Below are positions 8,077 through 16,921 of a stretch of 64,000 nt of DNA, in pieces. Source of the stretch: Chloroflexi bacterium GWB2_49_20. Lineage in GTDB: Bacteria; Chloroflexota; Anaerolineae; Anaerolineales; Villigracilaceae. Every line of letters begins with the position of its first letter. The stretch's first letter is position 1. Under the pieces are notes generated by a model, which was not told the DNA's origin, did no database searches, and saw only the letters and a list, made by a program, of their open reading frames with translations. The translations under genes and the position numbers were made by a program. The stretch spans positions 1-64,000 of the forward strand of contig MGMF01000004.1 in the NCBI GenBank assembly GCA_001796335.1, in the 5' to 3' direction.

Positions 8077-8391
8077 AATAAGTTATAACCCAACAATCAA
8101 AAAGACGTCCTGTTTTAGACTGGCTTTTGTTATTGGAGGAATGACGGCCTAATCCGGAGGCAATGAAATAGACTGCTTTAAGCGGGGAGTGCTGCCTTCA
8201 TGCCTCAAGTATTGAACTAAACCCCAATCAAGCAATCGATTTACAGACTCCGCTGATATGCCCATCTGCCTCTGATATTGTGGTCAGGGTAGACGCGGTG
8301 GTCTGCCCCTACATGTCTGGGTTATAATCAATCCAGGCATTTTTAGAGCATTATATATTTATATCCCCTTCCTTTTAATGAGGATAAACCC
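8077..8391. other. Intergenic region, 315 bp
   Basis: No gene is seen. It contains TATAAT at about 8323-8328 inside GGGTTATAATCAATCC without a clear -35 hexamer, a short hairpin (GGTAGAC / GTCTGCC, about 8288-8307), and a ribosome site GAGGA just before the ATG at 8392. It presumably carries the promoter of the oxidoreductase gene. Confidence 0.4.
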
Positions 8392-10548
8392 ATGAAACAG
8401 GTCTTACAAAACATACGCAGCGGCAAAACCAGTGTGGAAGATGTACCCATCCCCACGCCGCGAGCCGGCACGGCGCTCATCCGCACCTGCGCATCCCTGG
8501 TCTCCGCCGGTACCGAGCGTTCCGTGGTTGAATTTGCCGAGAAATCCCTGCTGGGTAAGGTGCGCTCACGCCCCGACCTGGCCCGCCAGGTGCTGGACAA
8601 AGCCCGGCGCGAAGGTCTGCTGGGCACTGTAGAAGCAGCCTTCAACCGTCTGGACGAACCATTGGCACTGGGCTATTCTTCGGCAGGTGTGATCGAGGCA
8701 CTTGGCGCGGATATGCCCGGTTTTCAAGTCGGGCAGCGCGTGGCCTGTGCAGGCGGTAATTATGCCGTGCATGCTGAATATGCGCTGGTGCCCCGTAACT
8801 TGCTGGTTCCCCTTCCGGATGGAATCGATTTCGAGTCAGCCTCCTTTACCACCCTGGCAGCCATCGCCCTGCATGGCTTTCGCCTGTCCCAACCGCAGGT
8901 GGGTGAAAACGTGGTCGTTATCGGACTCGGCCTGCTCGGGTTGTTAACGGTTCAGATCGCCCTGGCTGCAGGCTGCCGCGTGTTGGGCGTGGATATCAAT
9001 CCCGGCCGGGTCGAACTGGCTAAACAGGTCGGGGCGAAAGCTGTTCTGCGTCCTCAGGCTGAGGAAGCCATCCTGGCTTTTTCCGGCGGGCGTGGCGCGG
9101 ATGCCATCCTGATCTGTGCCGGAGACCCAACGTCTGATGCGGTCACACTGGCAGGGCTGCTGGCGCGCGATCACGGCCGTGTGGTGGCGGTCGGTTTGGT
9201 CGGCCAGGATTTGCCGCGTCCCATCTACTTCCAGAAGGAACTTTCCTTTGTTACCTCGCGCTCCTATGGTCCCGGACGCTACGATCCCGCTTATGAAGAG
9301 GGCGGGGCAGACTACCCCTTTGGGTATGTACGCTGGACAGAAGGCCGCAACCTGGGTGCCTGCGTGGAACTGATCGCCTCCGGCAAACTGGATGTGCATG
9401 CACTCATCACCCACCGCTTCCCCATTGAGCAGGCCGTTGAGGCCTATGATCTCATCACTGGCAAGCGGGATGAACCATTCCTGGGCGTGGTGCTGACCTA
9501 TCCACAGGCTGGCCTCCAGGCAGAATCCACCCGTATCGTCTGCACTCCCACCAACCCTGTGCCTCAAGCCACCGTCAAACTGGGCGTTTTGGGCGCGGGT
9601 TTGTTTGCCAATGCCGTGTTGCTGCCGGCCATTAAAAAACAAAAAGACCTCCAACTGGTCGGCATCGCCTCCGCCGGAGGTCTGCACGCCCGCCATTCGG
9701 GTGACAAATTCGGTTTTGGATATGCCGCTTCAAAAGATGATGAACTCATCAACGACCCCAATATCAATACCCTCGCCATCCTCACCCGCCACGATTCACA
9801 TACAGCTCTCACCATACAGGCTCTGAAAGCGGGCAAGCATGTCTTTGTTGAAAAACCACTGGCGGTTGATCCTGCCCAACTGGATGAACTGGAAGCCCTG
9901 TTGAATACAGTTGGTGACGGTTTACCCCTGCTGATGACTGGTTTTAACCGCCGCTTCGCCCCGCTGGCTCAGAAACTGGGAGATTTTATGGCTGGGCGGC
10001 ACGAACCCCTGGTGGCGCATTATCGCGTCAATGCCGGGCTGCTGCCGCTGACTCACTGGCTGCATGACCCCGTTCAGGGCGGCGGACGCATCATTGGAGA
10101 AGGCTGCCACTTCATCGACTTTCTGGCCTTCCTGGTGGGTGAACCACCCTGCACGGTCACAACCCATGGCCTGCCCGACAGCGGGCGATATCGTGAAGAT
10201 GTGCTTAGCATGACCTTCACCTTCCCGGATGGCTCATTGGGTGTGGTGGATTACCTGGCCAACGGTGATAAAGCCTTTGGCAAAGAGCGCGTGGAGGTCT
10301 TCTGCGCCGGGCGCGTGGCTGTTCTGGATGACTTCCGTTCCCTCGAAATGGTGCAGAACGGCCGCCGCAAACGGGTGAAGTCTGCCCTGCGGCAGGACAA
10401 GGGACATTTCAACGAGTGGCAGGCATTTATCGCTGCCATCCGGGTTGGCGGACCCCCGCCCATTCCCTATGCCCAATTATTGGGCGTGACGCGTGCCTCC
10501 TTTGCCGCCATTGAGTCGCTGCGCAGCAACCAGAAGATCGATATTTAA
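8392..10548 (+). CDS. Bi-domain oxidoreductase (zinc-type MDR + Gfo/Idh/MocA fusion)
   Basis: 718 residues with two fused NAD(P)-dependent domains. The N-terminal half (1 to about 370) is a medium-chain dehydrogenase-like domain with a Rossmann motif at VVIGLGLLGLLTVQIA. The second half (about 385-718) is a Gfo/Idh/MocA domain: KLGVLGAGLFANAVLLPAI, then HVFVEKPLAVDPAQL with the conserved EKP lysine, then GRIIGEGCHFIDF. Such fusions occur in bacterial exopolysaccharide loci next to heparinase II/III proteins and glycosyltransferases, as here, and probably modify a nucleotide sugar by oxidation or epimerisation. The substrate is unknown. Confidence 0.85.
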   Translation: MKQVLQNIRSGKTSVEDVPIPTPRAGTALIRTCASLVSAGTERSVVEFAEKSLLGKVRSRPDLARQVLDKARREGLLGTVEAAFNRLDEPLALGYSSAGVIEALGADMPGFQVGQRVACAGGNYAVHAEYALVPRNLLVPLPDGIDFESASFTTLAAIALHGFRLSQPQVGENVVVIGLGLLGLLTVQIALAAGCRVLGVDINPGRVELAKQVGAKAVLRPQAEEAILAFSGGRGADAILICAGDPTSDAVTLAGLLARDHGRVVAVGLVGQDLPRPIYFQKELSFVTSRSYGPGRYDPAYEEGGADYPFGYVRWTEGRNLGACVELIASGKLDVHALITHRFPIEQAVEAYDLITGKRDEPFLGVVLTYPQAGLQAESTRIVCTPTNPVPQATVKLGVLGAGLFANAVLLPAIKKQKDLQLVGIASAGGLHARHSGDKFGFGYAASKDDELINDPNINTLAILTRHDSHTALTIQALKAGKHVFVEKPLAVDPAQLDELEALLNTVGDGLPLLMTGFNRRFAPLAQKLGDFMAGRHEPLVAHYRVNAGLLPLTHWLHDPVQGGGRIIGEGCHFIDFLAFLVGEPPCTVTTHGLPDSGRYREDVLSMTFTFPDGSLGVVDYLANGDKAFGKERVEVFCAGRVAVLDDFRSLEMVQNGRRKRVKSALRQDKGHFNEWQAFIAAIRVGGPPPIPYAQLLGVTRASFAAIESLRSNQKIDI

Positions 10549-10642
10549 TAAAAGTTGGTACGCTTTTTGCTTAATAGTTCGGATATCAAATTTAGAGTAG
10601 AATCTTTTTCGTTACAAAAGAATTTGAAATAAGACAGAAAAC

Positions 10643-11569
10643 ATGGATAATAAAATATATTTTGGTGAAAATTTATCAATTTTAAAAAGTCTTCGATCCG
10701 AATCAGTAGATCTGATTTACATCGACCCACCGTTCAATACAGGAAAGATACAGGGACGAACTCAAATTAAAACAATTCGCTCTGAAAGTGGAGACCGTGT
10801 TGGGTTTCAGGGTGAGCGATATAAAACGATGAAAATCGGGACAAAATCATACTCGGATTTGTTCGACGATTTTTTAGCATTTTTAGAGCCAGGATTAAAG
10901 GAAGCGTATCGAATATTGGCACCTAACGGCTCAATGTATTTTCACATTGATTATCGTGAAGTACATTATTGTAAAATATTACTGGACACGATCTTTGGGC
11001 GTGAAAGTTTCTTAAATGAAATAATATGGGCATACGATTATGGTGCACGCTCTAAAAGAAAGTGGCCTACCAAACACGACAATATTCTTTTGTATGTAAA
11101 GAATCATGATGACTACATATTTAATTATGATGAAATAGAGCGTATTCCTTATATGGCTCCCGAGTTAGTAGGACCAGAAAAAGCGGAACTTGGAAAAACC
11201 CCCACAGATACCTGGTGGCATACTATTGTTCCCACCAATGGAAAAGAAAAAACAGGTTACCCCACTCAAAAGCCATTAGGTATTCTAAGAAGAATGGTAC
11301 AAGCATCAAGCCCGGAAAATGGAGTCGTACTAGATTTCTTTGCAGGAAGTGGAACGACTGGTGTAGCCTCCTTAGAATTTGGGAGACATTTTATATTAAT
11401 AGATAAAAATACTGAAGCCCTAGAAGTTATGGCGAAGCGATTTGATGGAGTGCCAAATATAGAATGGGTGGATTTTGACCCCAAGCCATTTCAAAAAATC
11501 GTTGTTCAGAAACAAAGTACACCTCTCCAGGAGCCACTGTTTGAGGATAACAAGGTATCATCTCAATAA
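10643..11569 (+). CDS. Orphan site-specific DNA methyltransferase (beta-type, DPPF)
   Basis: 308 residues. Catalytic motif IV DPPF is at 28-31, and the SAM-binding motif I DFFAGSGTTG is at about 231-240. The order IV-target recognition-I marks the beta class of amino-methyltransferases (N6-adenine or N4-cytosine). The TRD lies between, about 100-210. The gene and its upstream region are clearly AT-rich compared with the genes on both sides, and it splits a glycan locus, so recent acquisition is likely. No restriction endonuclease is adjacent, so it is an orphan. Recognition site unknown. The ribosome site is weak. Confidence 0.88.
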   Translation: MDNKIYFGENLSILKSLRSESVDLIYIDPPFNTGKIQGRTQIKTIRSESGDRVGFQGERYKTMKIGTKSYSDLFDDFLAFLEPGLKEAYRILAPNGSMYFHIDYREVHYCKILLDTIFGRESFLNEIIWAYDYGARSKRKWPTKHDNILLYVKNHDDYIFNYDEIERIPYMAPELVGPEKAELGKTPTDTWWHTIVPTNGKEKTGYPTQKPLGILRRMVQASSPENGVVLDFFAGSGTTGVASLEFGRHFILIDKNTEALEVMAKRFDGVPNIEWVDFDPKPFQKIVVQKQSTPLQEPLFEDNKVSSQ

Positions 11570-11571
11570 AA

Positions 11572-12036
11572 ATGAACCATATCGAAGAGCTGCGGGCATT
11601 GATCGGTCACCGACCCATACTGATGGTCGGTGCGGCCGTCCTCATCCAGGATCATCACCGGCGCCTGCTCCTGTTGCAGCGCTCCGATAGCCATGCCTGG
11701 GGACTGCCCGGCGGCGCAGTCGAACCCGGGGAAGAGGTCGAACAAGCCGCCAGGCGTGAAACCCTGGAAGAGACCGGTCTCGAAGTGCATGACCTGGACC
11801 TGTTTGGGGTTTTCTCCGGCCCGGAGCTGTTCTACGAGTACCCCAACGGTGACCAGGTCTATAATGTCACCATCATCTACCAGGCCCGGGAGGTAGCTGG
11901 GGATATTCGTCTGAATGAAGAACACACCGCCTGGCAGTATTTCACTGTCGCAGATATCCCCACCGTCATCAGCCCTCCGCTTATCCCCATCATTCGAGAA
12001 TATGTTTCCCGGCAGGCAGCCTCTGCCCGGATATAA
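11572..12036 (+). CDS. Nudix hydrolase
   Basis: 154 residues with a full Nudix box at about residues 44-69: GGAVEPGEEVEQAARRETLE followed by ETGLEV, matching GX5EX7REUXEEXGU. It hydrolyses a nucleoside diphosphate linked to another moiety. The N-terminus (MNHIEELRALIGHRPILMVGAAVLIQD) fits MutT/ADP-ribose-type members. It starts 3 bp after the methyltransferase stop but returns to the GC-rich composition of the glycan locus, so it probably belonged to that locus before the methyltransferase arrived. A role in sugar-nucleotide turnover is inferred. Confidence 0.85.
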   Translation: MNHIEELRALIGHRPILMVGAAVLIQDHHRRLLLLQRSDSHAWGLPGGAVEPGEEVEQAARRETLEETGLEVHDLDLFGVFSGPELFYEYPNGDQVYNVTIIYQAREVAGDIRLNEEHTAWQYFTVADIPTVISPPLIPIIREYVSRQAASARI

Positions 12037-12052
12037 GACTGCTAATATAAAA

Positions 12053-14029
12053 ATGTCCAGCCCAAACCGCCTTGCCACTGCTCTCAAAGCCCTGCTCCAG
12101 TTGGGATTTTCACAGACCGCCCTGTATGCGGTTTACAAGTTTGGGCTGCTCAGCGGGCATTACCGCCGGGTCACCAGCGCCGGGTCCGGGAGCCTGGACG
12201 AAAAACCGGCCTCCCTCAATTACCGTCCATTGTTCGACCTGCCAGCCCCGGCTGACCTGTTGGCCGTCCTGGGGCAGAACGGCAGGGATCAGCTTCTCAG
12301 CCAGGCGGATGAGATTGTAGAAGGCAGAGTGCGCTTATTTGGTGCGGACCCGGTTCCATTGCAGCTCAGCTTCGATCAACCTTTGCAGCATTGGACGGCT
12401 TATGAAAAAGATGCCTCGTTATACACCAGCTTGTTTACAGGCCTCGCGGATGTCAAATTCATGTGGGAACCGGCCCGTTTCGGCTGGGCTTTCACACTCG
12501 GGCGTGCCTATCACCTCAGCCGTGACGAACGCTACGCGGCTGTATTTTGGACCTTTACCGAGCGTTTTCTGGATGCCAACCCGCCCAACCAGGGTCCACA
12601 TTGGGTTTCAGCCCAGGAAGTGGCTCTGCGCCTGATGGCATTTGCCTGGTCTTTGCAGGTCTTTTCAGGCTCGTCCCACTCCACCCCTGCCAGGCAGACC
12701 CGCCTGGCCCAGGCGGTGGCACAACATGCCGCCCGCATCCCAGTCACCCTGGTGTATGCCCGGTCACAGAACAACAATCACCTGATAAGCGAGGCCGCTG
12801 GCCTGTTAATGGCCGGGTTGGCGCTGCCCGATCACTCGCAATCCGCCCGCTGGAGCAAACTGGGCTGGAAGTGGTTTAATGATGGCCTTCATCATCAGAT
12901 TGATGCCTACGGAGAATACGCCCAGCACAGCAGCAACTACCAGCGCCTGATGCTTCAGCTTGCCCTGTGGGTCAAGCCCATGGCACGCCAGCACGGTTAT
13001 TTCTTTTCAAGGCGCAGCAGTGAAGCACTGGCAATTGCCACACACTGGCTGTTCTCCCTGCTTGACCCACTTAGCGGCTGTGTCCCCAACCTGGGCGCCA
13101 ACGATGGCGCTTATATATTTCCACTCTCCAATTGCCCGTTCGAAGATCACCGCCCGGTGCTCCAGGCTGCGGCGCGCAGTTTCATGGAATACCAATTGCC
13201 CGGCGGTGTGTGGGATGAAATGCCGCTCTGGTTTGGCCTTCCGGTTTCGGACAAGTACTTCCAAACGCCGCGTTATCTGGGTGACAGTCTGTATGGCCGG
13301 GATTCCTGGGGAACCCTGCGGGCGGTTAAATATAAGAACCGTCCCTCCCACGCCGACCAACTGCACTTTGACCTGTGGTGGCGCGGCCTCAACATTGCCC
13401 GGGATGCTGGTACGTATCTCTATAACGTGGCTCCCCCCTGGGACAATGCCCTGACCCATACTGCCGTGCACAACACTGTCAGCGTGGATGGCTGCGAACA
13501 GATGAGCCGCCTGGGGCGCTTCCTGTACCTGGACTGGGCTCCGGCCGGGCAAAAACACCCCATCGAAGCCAATGCAGATATCCTGCAGCGCGGCTTTGCC
13601 TGGCATGCCGGTTACCGGCGCCTGGGTCTGCGCCATGAACGCACAGTAACCGTCTTCAGCGATGAGCATTGGGAGGTGGAGGATAACCTGCTATTTATAA
13701 AAGGAAAACGCACGCCGCGCACCTTCCGACTGCACTGGCTGCTGCCCGATTGGGACTGGGAGCTGGATGAAGGAGCGGATGGCATTGAACTGCGCCTGAA
13801 ATCTCCTTATGGCTGGCTGAAGCTGCAGCTATCCGCTGACCAGCCGGGTGAGGACTTCTCACTGGTGCGGGCCGGTGAATGCTTGCATGGCACAACTCCC
13901 GCTGCTCCCATTGCTGGCTGGGTCTCACCCACTTATGGTCAAAAAATTCCGGCGCTTTCGTGCGCGTTGGAAGTGACCAGTCAAAATGATGTAAAATTCA
14001 GCAGTAGTTTTATCTTCCCGACCCCCTGA
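12053..14029 (+). CDS. Heparinase II/III family protein
   Basis: 658 residues from the ATG at 12053; the open frame begins inside the Nudix gene but upstream codons do not look coding. The N-terminal alpha/alpha-toroid includes FTLGRAYHLSRDERYA and YARSQNNNHLISEAAGL, where the conserved Asn-His pair lies. QIDAYGEYAQHSSNYQRLML follows. The C-terminal beta-sheet domain has HADQLHFDLWW and HTAVHNTVSVDG. Family members cleave uronic-acid polysaccharides by beta-elimination, but homologues inside exopolysaccharide loci probably trim or modify the polymer being exported. No clear signal peptide is visible. A GT4 gene follows 3 bp later. Confidence 0.8.
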   Translation: MSSPNRLATALKALLQLGFSQTALYAVYKFGLLSGHYRRVTSAGSGSLDEKPASLNYRPLFDLPAPADLLAVLGQNGRDQLLSQADEIVEGRVRLFGADPVPLQLSFDQPLQHWTAYEKDASLYTSLFTGLADVKFMWEPARFGWAFTLGRAYHLSRDERYAAVFWTFTERFLDANPPNQGPHWVSAQEVALRLMAFAWSLQVFSGSSHSTPARQTRLAQAVAQHAARIPVTLVYARSQNNNHLISEAAGLLMAGLALPDHSQSARWSKLGWKWFNDGLHHQIDAYGEYAQHSSNYQRLMLQLALWVKPMARQHGYFFSRRSSEALAIATHWLFSLLDPLSGCVPNLGANDGAYIFPLSNCPFEDHRPVLQAAARSFMEYQLPGGVWDEMPLWFGLPVSDKYFQTPRYLGDSLYGRDSWGTLRAVKYKNRPSHADQLHFDLWWRGLNIARDAGTYLYNVAPPWDNALTHTAVHNTVSVDGCEQMSRLGRFLYLDWAPAGQKHPIEANADILQRGFAWHAGYRRLGLRHERTVTVFSDEHWEVEDNLLFIKGKRTPRTFRLHWLLPDWDWELDEGADGIELRLKSPYGWLKLQLSADQPGEDFSLVRAGECLHGTTPAAPIAGWVSPTYGQKIPALSCALEVTSQNDVKFSSSFIFPTP

Positions 14030-14032
14030 CCC

Positions 14033-15250
14033 ATGCATATACTTCTCATCCACCAGTCCTTTGCAGCTCTGGACGAACCCGGCGGTACGCGCCACCACGA
14101 ACTGGCCCGCAGTCTGGTCCAGCGCGGCCACCAGGTCAGCATCATCGCCAGCCCGATCAGTTACCTGACCGGCGCCAAACGCAGTGACCAGCATACTTTT
14201 ATTGTACGCAGCGAGCTCGAGCCTGGCATCCACCTGTTGCGCTGCAACACTTATCATGCCCTGCACCGTTCCTTCATTCACCGCGTCTTCAGCTTCTTCG
14301 GTTTCATGGTCTCTGCATTCATTGCCGGACTGGGCATCAGAAAAGTAGACCTGGTGTGGGGCACCTCGCCACCCATCTTTCAGGGTATTACGGCCTGGCT
14401 GCTGGCGCGTTTGAAGCGGGTCCCTTTCTTGTTTGAAGTGCGCGATCTTTGGCCGGAATTTGCCATTGCCGTGGGTGTGCTCACCAACCGGCCTCTCATC
14501 CGCCTGTCTAAATGGCTGGAGCGTTTTCTATACCGCCATGCCGACCGGGTCATCATCAACAGCCCGGGCTTCGATGCCCATGTCCGCCAGCGCGGCGCCC
14601 GCCGCGTCGAACTGGTCCCCAATGGGGCTGACCCGTCCATGTTTGATCCTGCCGATAAAGGTGAAACTTTCCGCCGCCTGCATCATCTAACCGATAAATA
14701 CGTTGTCCTGTATGCCGGCGCTCACGGCATGTCCAACGACTTGGGTGTCTTGCTCGAATCCGCCCGCCTGCTGGCAGACCAATCCCACATACAGGTTGTG
14801 TTCCTGGGAGATGGCAAAGAAAAAGCCAATCTGCAGGCACAGGCCGCCGCCCTGGAATTAACCAACGTAAGTTTTATTGCTTCCGTCCCCAAGGAATACA
14901 TGACCGGGGCGATGGCAGCCGCGCATGCCTGTGTGGCCATCCTCAAACCCGTAGAGGCCTACAAGACTACCTACCCCAACAAGGTCTTTGACTACATGTG
15001 CGCCGGTCGCCCGGTAGTACTGGCCATTGACGGCGTCATTCGTGAAGTGGTCGAAGCCGCGGACTGCGGCATCTTTTCGCCGCCCGGTGACCCGCAAGCC
15101 CTGACTCAAGCCATCCGCATCCTGGCTGGTGATCCGCAGCGCAGCCGGGAGATGGGCTTGAATGGACGCCGCTACGTGGAAGTCCACTTCAACCGGCCGC
15201 TCCTGGCTGAAAAGCTGGCCAGGATCATGGAAGATATGCTCAAGAAGTAA
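14033..15250 (+). CDS. GT4-family glycosyltransferase (WbuB/WcaI-like)
   Basis: 405 residues. It begins MHILLIHQSFAALDEPGGTRHHELA, the N-terminal loop of WbuB-like L-fucosamine/GlcNAc transferases. LFEVRDLWPEFAIAVGVL is the conserved DLWP motif of that subgroup. The donor domain has VVLYAGAHGMSNDLGVLLESA and a TYPNKVFDYMCAGRPVV block, with Lys/Phe where many GT4 enzymes have a Glu. It is the last gene of the second glycan locus. The sugar is unknown. Confidence 0.85.
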   Translation: MHILLIHQSFAALDEPGGTRHHELARSLVQRGHQVSIIASPISYLTGAKRSDQHTFIVRSELEPGIHLLRCNTYHALHRSFIHRVFSFFGFMVSAFIAGLGIRKVDLVWGTSPPIFQGITAWLLARLKRVPFLFEVRDLWPEFAIAVGVLTNRPLIRLSKWLERFLYRHADRVIINSPGFDAHVRQRGARRVELVPNGADPSMFDPADKGETFRRLHHLTDKYVVLYAGAHGMSNDLGVLLESARLLADQSHIQVVFLGDGKEKANLQAQAAALELTNVSFIASVPKEYMTGAMAAAHACVAILKPVEAYKTTYPNKVFDYMCAGRPVVLAIDGVIREVVEAADCGIFSPPGDPQALTQAIRILAGDPQRSREMGLNGRRYVEVHFNRPLLAEKLARIMEDMLKK

Positions 15251-15311
15251 CGCCCCGGACTGCGAGCACCTGCTATATTTGTTTGGAGTATTAAAAACCT
15301 AACTACAAAAA

Positions 15312-15420
15312 GGCATTACCACGAAGCACCAAGTCACGAAGCTTAATTTTAAAAGAATCTTTGTGCCTTTGTTGCTTGGAGGTATAGACACTGTTATATC
15401 GTGTGAAAGGTGCTTATTGT
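15312..15420 (+). repeat. Dispersed repeat, copy 1
   Basis: The element starts with CACGAAG blocks and CTTTGTG, and contains a 35-bp core at 15381-15415 (starting GGTATAGACACTGTT). The core matches 47234-47268 at 33 of 35 positions. The order of parts (CACGAAG, TTAAAA, CTTTGTG, core, GCTT) is the same in both copies. It ends 33 bp before the next start codon. Confidence 0.7.
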
Positions 15421-15452
15421 AGAGATTTTATTAAAAAATCAGGAGTACACTT

Positions 15453-15776
15453 GTGGCAAAAGCCGAAATTTTCGCAGGCAACTGCGGTTTCAACACCACC
15501 GTCGAGACCCGCATGAACGGCAAGGTCTGCAACATACATATCAGCAGCGAATGTGCTGCCATCCAGCGTATGGCGGAAGAGCTGACACAGGTCAACCCAT
15601 TCCAGGAGATCTCCTTCAAACGCAGCCTGCCTCTCACGCACGAGATGGGAGTTAAGTATTGTACTCATGCCGCTTGCCCGGTGACCTCCGGTATCATCAA
15701 GGCGGTTGAAGTGGAAGCCGGCCTGGCTCTGCCCACGGATGTGACCATAAGATTATCAAAAACGAATAAAGAATGA
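15453..15776 (+). CDS. Small Cys-containing conserved protein (DUF6951-like)
   Basis: 107 residues from a GTG start preceded by CAGGAG (15440-15445). Conserved-looking cysteines are at residues 11 (GNCGF), 27, 34 (SSECAA), 70 and 75 (KYCTHAACPV), compatible with metal or Fe-S binding, together with a beta-rich N-terminus. It resembles a family of about 100-residue proteins of unknown function in anaerobes (DUF6951 from memory). It lies upstream of the glycyl radical activase, with a flavoprotein remnant between them, so a redox link is only a guess. Confidence 0.6.
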   Translation: MAKAEIFAGNCGFNTTVETRMNGKVCNIHISSECAAIQRMAEELTQVNPFQEISFKRSLPLTHEMGVKYCTHAACPVTSGIIKAVEVEAGLALPTDVTIRLSKTNKE

Positions 15777-15778
15777 CC

Positions 15779-15877
15779 ATGCCCCAAATAGACTACTACG
15801 TAATTATGATCGGTTCGGGTGCCGGAGGTCAAAAGCTGCTGTTGAAGAATAGGTCTCCAGGAATGTTGTTTTTATGA
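15779..15877 (+). pseudogene. N-terminal stub of a FAD/NAD(P)-binding flavoprotein
   Basis: An ATG directly after the previous stop opens a 32-residue frame: MPQIDYYVIMIGSGAGGQ and then LLLKNRSPGMLFL. The DYxVIxIGSGAGG pattern is the dinucleotide-binding loop of pyridine nucleotide-disulphide oxidoreductases. The frame breaks off at once and nothing downstream continues it, so this is a truncated remnant. Confidence 0.55.
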
Positions 15878-15977
15878 AGAGGTCACTCTCCTAAGACCGT
15901 TAGCCTGTAATTCACCTGGTGGCTGATCCAGAAGGCTTTTCCAAAAAAAACCGATAACGATGATTGGTTGAAACTCC

Positions 15978-16877
15978 ATGCTGAATGGTATTGTATTTGA
16001 CATAAAAAAATATTCCATAAACGATGGTCCCGGTATACGCACCACCATCTTCCTGAAAGGCTGTCCGCTGCGCTGCTGGTGGTGCCACAACCCCGAAAGC
16101 CAGGCCTCCCAGCCCCAGGTGATCTTTCGTCCCAACCGCTGTGACCTGTGTGGAGCCTGCCTGGAGGCCTGCGAGCATTCCGCCCTCTCCTGGGGTTTGA
16201 ATGGACCCCTGACCGACCGGGCTGTGTGTGAAAGCTGCGGCGCATGTGCGCAAGTCTGCTATGCCGAGGCACGCCAGTTGGTGGGCAGGCAGATGAGCCT
16301 GCCCGAGGTGATGGCCGAAATTAAGCAGGATATCCCGTTCTATGACGAATCGGGCGGGGGTGTAACGCTCTCGGGTGGCGAACCTCTCTTTCAGAAGGAA
16401 TTTTCTCTTGAGATCCTGAAAGCCTGCCACAAGCAGGACATCCACACCGTGCTGGATACCTGCGGCTATGCCAGTTGGCAGATCATTGAACAGGCAGTCC
16501 CTTTTGTCGACCTGTTCCTTTATGATCTTAAGGTGATCGATGCCGGGAAACACAAGCAATATACCGGCCTATCCAACGAATGCATCCTGGTGAATTTACA
16601 GGGCTTATCCCGCCTGGGGGTGAACGTGCTGGTGCGCATCCCGGTCATCCCGGGGGTCAATGATGATGACCAAGAAATGCAGCAAATTGGCGAATTTCTG
16701 AGCGCACTGCCAAACCCCCCACCACTGGAACTGCTGGCTTACCATAATATTGCCGCAGCCAAGTACGCCGGTCTGGACACGGAATACGCCCTGCCCGACC
16801 TGAAACCCCCGGCATTCGAGCACATCCAGACCCTCGCCGCCCGTCTGCGGGGTTTTGACCTGTCTGTGAAGGCATAG
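15978..16877 (+). CDS. Glycyl radical enzyme activating enzyme (radical SAM, HypE-like)
   Basis: 299 residues. The radical-SAM cluster motif CxxxCxxC is at C29, C33 and C36 (KGCPLRCWWCHNPE). It is followed by two ferredoxin-type [4Fe-4S] motifs at C55/C58/C61/C65 and C84/C87/C90/C94, as in activases of non-PFL glycyl radical enzymes. GGGVTLSGGEPLFQ is the SAM-binding GGE motif. It abstracts hydrogen from the target glycine of the partner enzyme using SAM. The obvious partner is the glycyl radical enzyme at 20217, on the same strand but separated by two minus-strand genes. The ribosome site is weak. Confidence 0.85.
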   Translation: MLNGIVFDIKKYSINDGPGIRTTIFLKGCPLRCWWCHNPESQASQPQVIFRPNRCDLCGACLEACEHSALSWGLNGPLTDRAVCESCGACAQVCYAEARQLVGRQMSLPEVMAEIKQDIPFYDESGGGVTLSGGEPLFQKEFSLEILKACHKQDIHTVLDTCGYASWQIIEQAVPFVDLFLYDLKVIDAGKHKQYTGLSNECILVNLQGLSRLGVNVLVRIPVIPGVNDDDQEMQQIGEFLSALPNPPPLELLAYHNIAAAKYAGLDTEYALPDLKPPAFEHIQTLAARLRGFDLSVKA

Positions 16878-16921
16878 AATCGTAGGGGCACAGCGTCCCA
16901 CCGCGGAATATCAATCTCTTT

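Noticed and set aside
8288-8307. Hairpin before the bi-domain oxidoreductase considered as a riboswitch
   Set aside because: It is a single short stem without the conserved core of any class I know.
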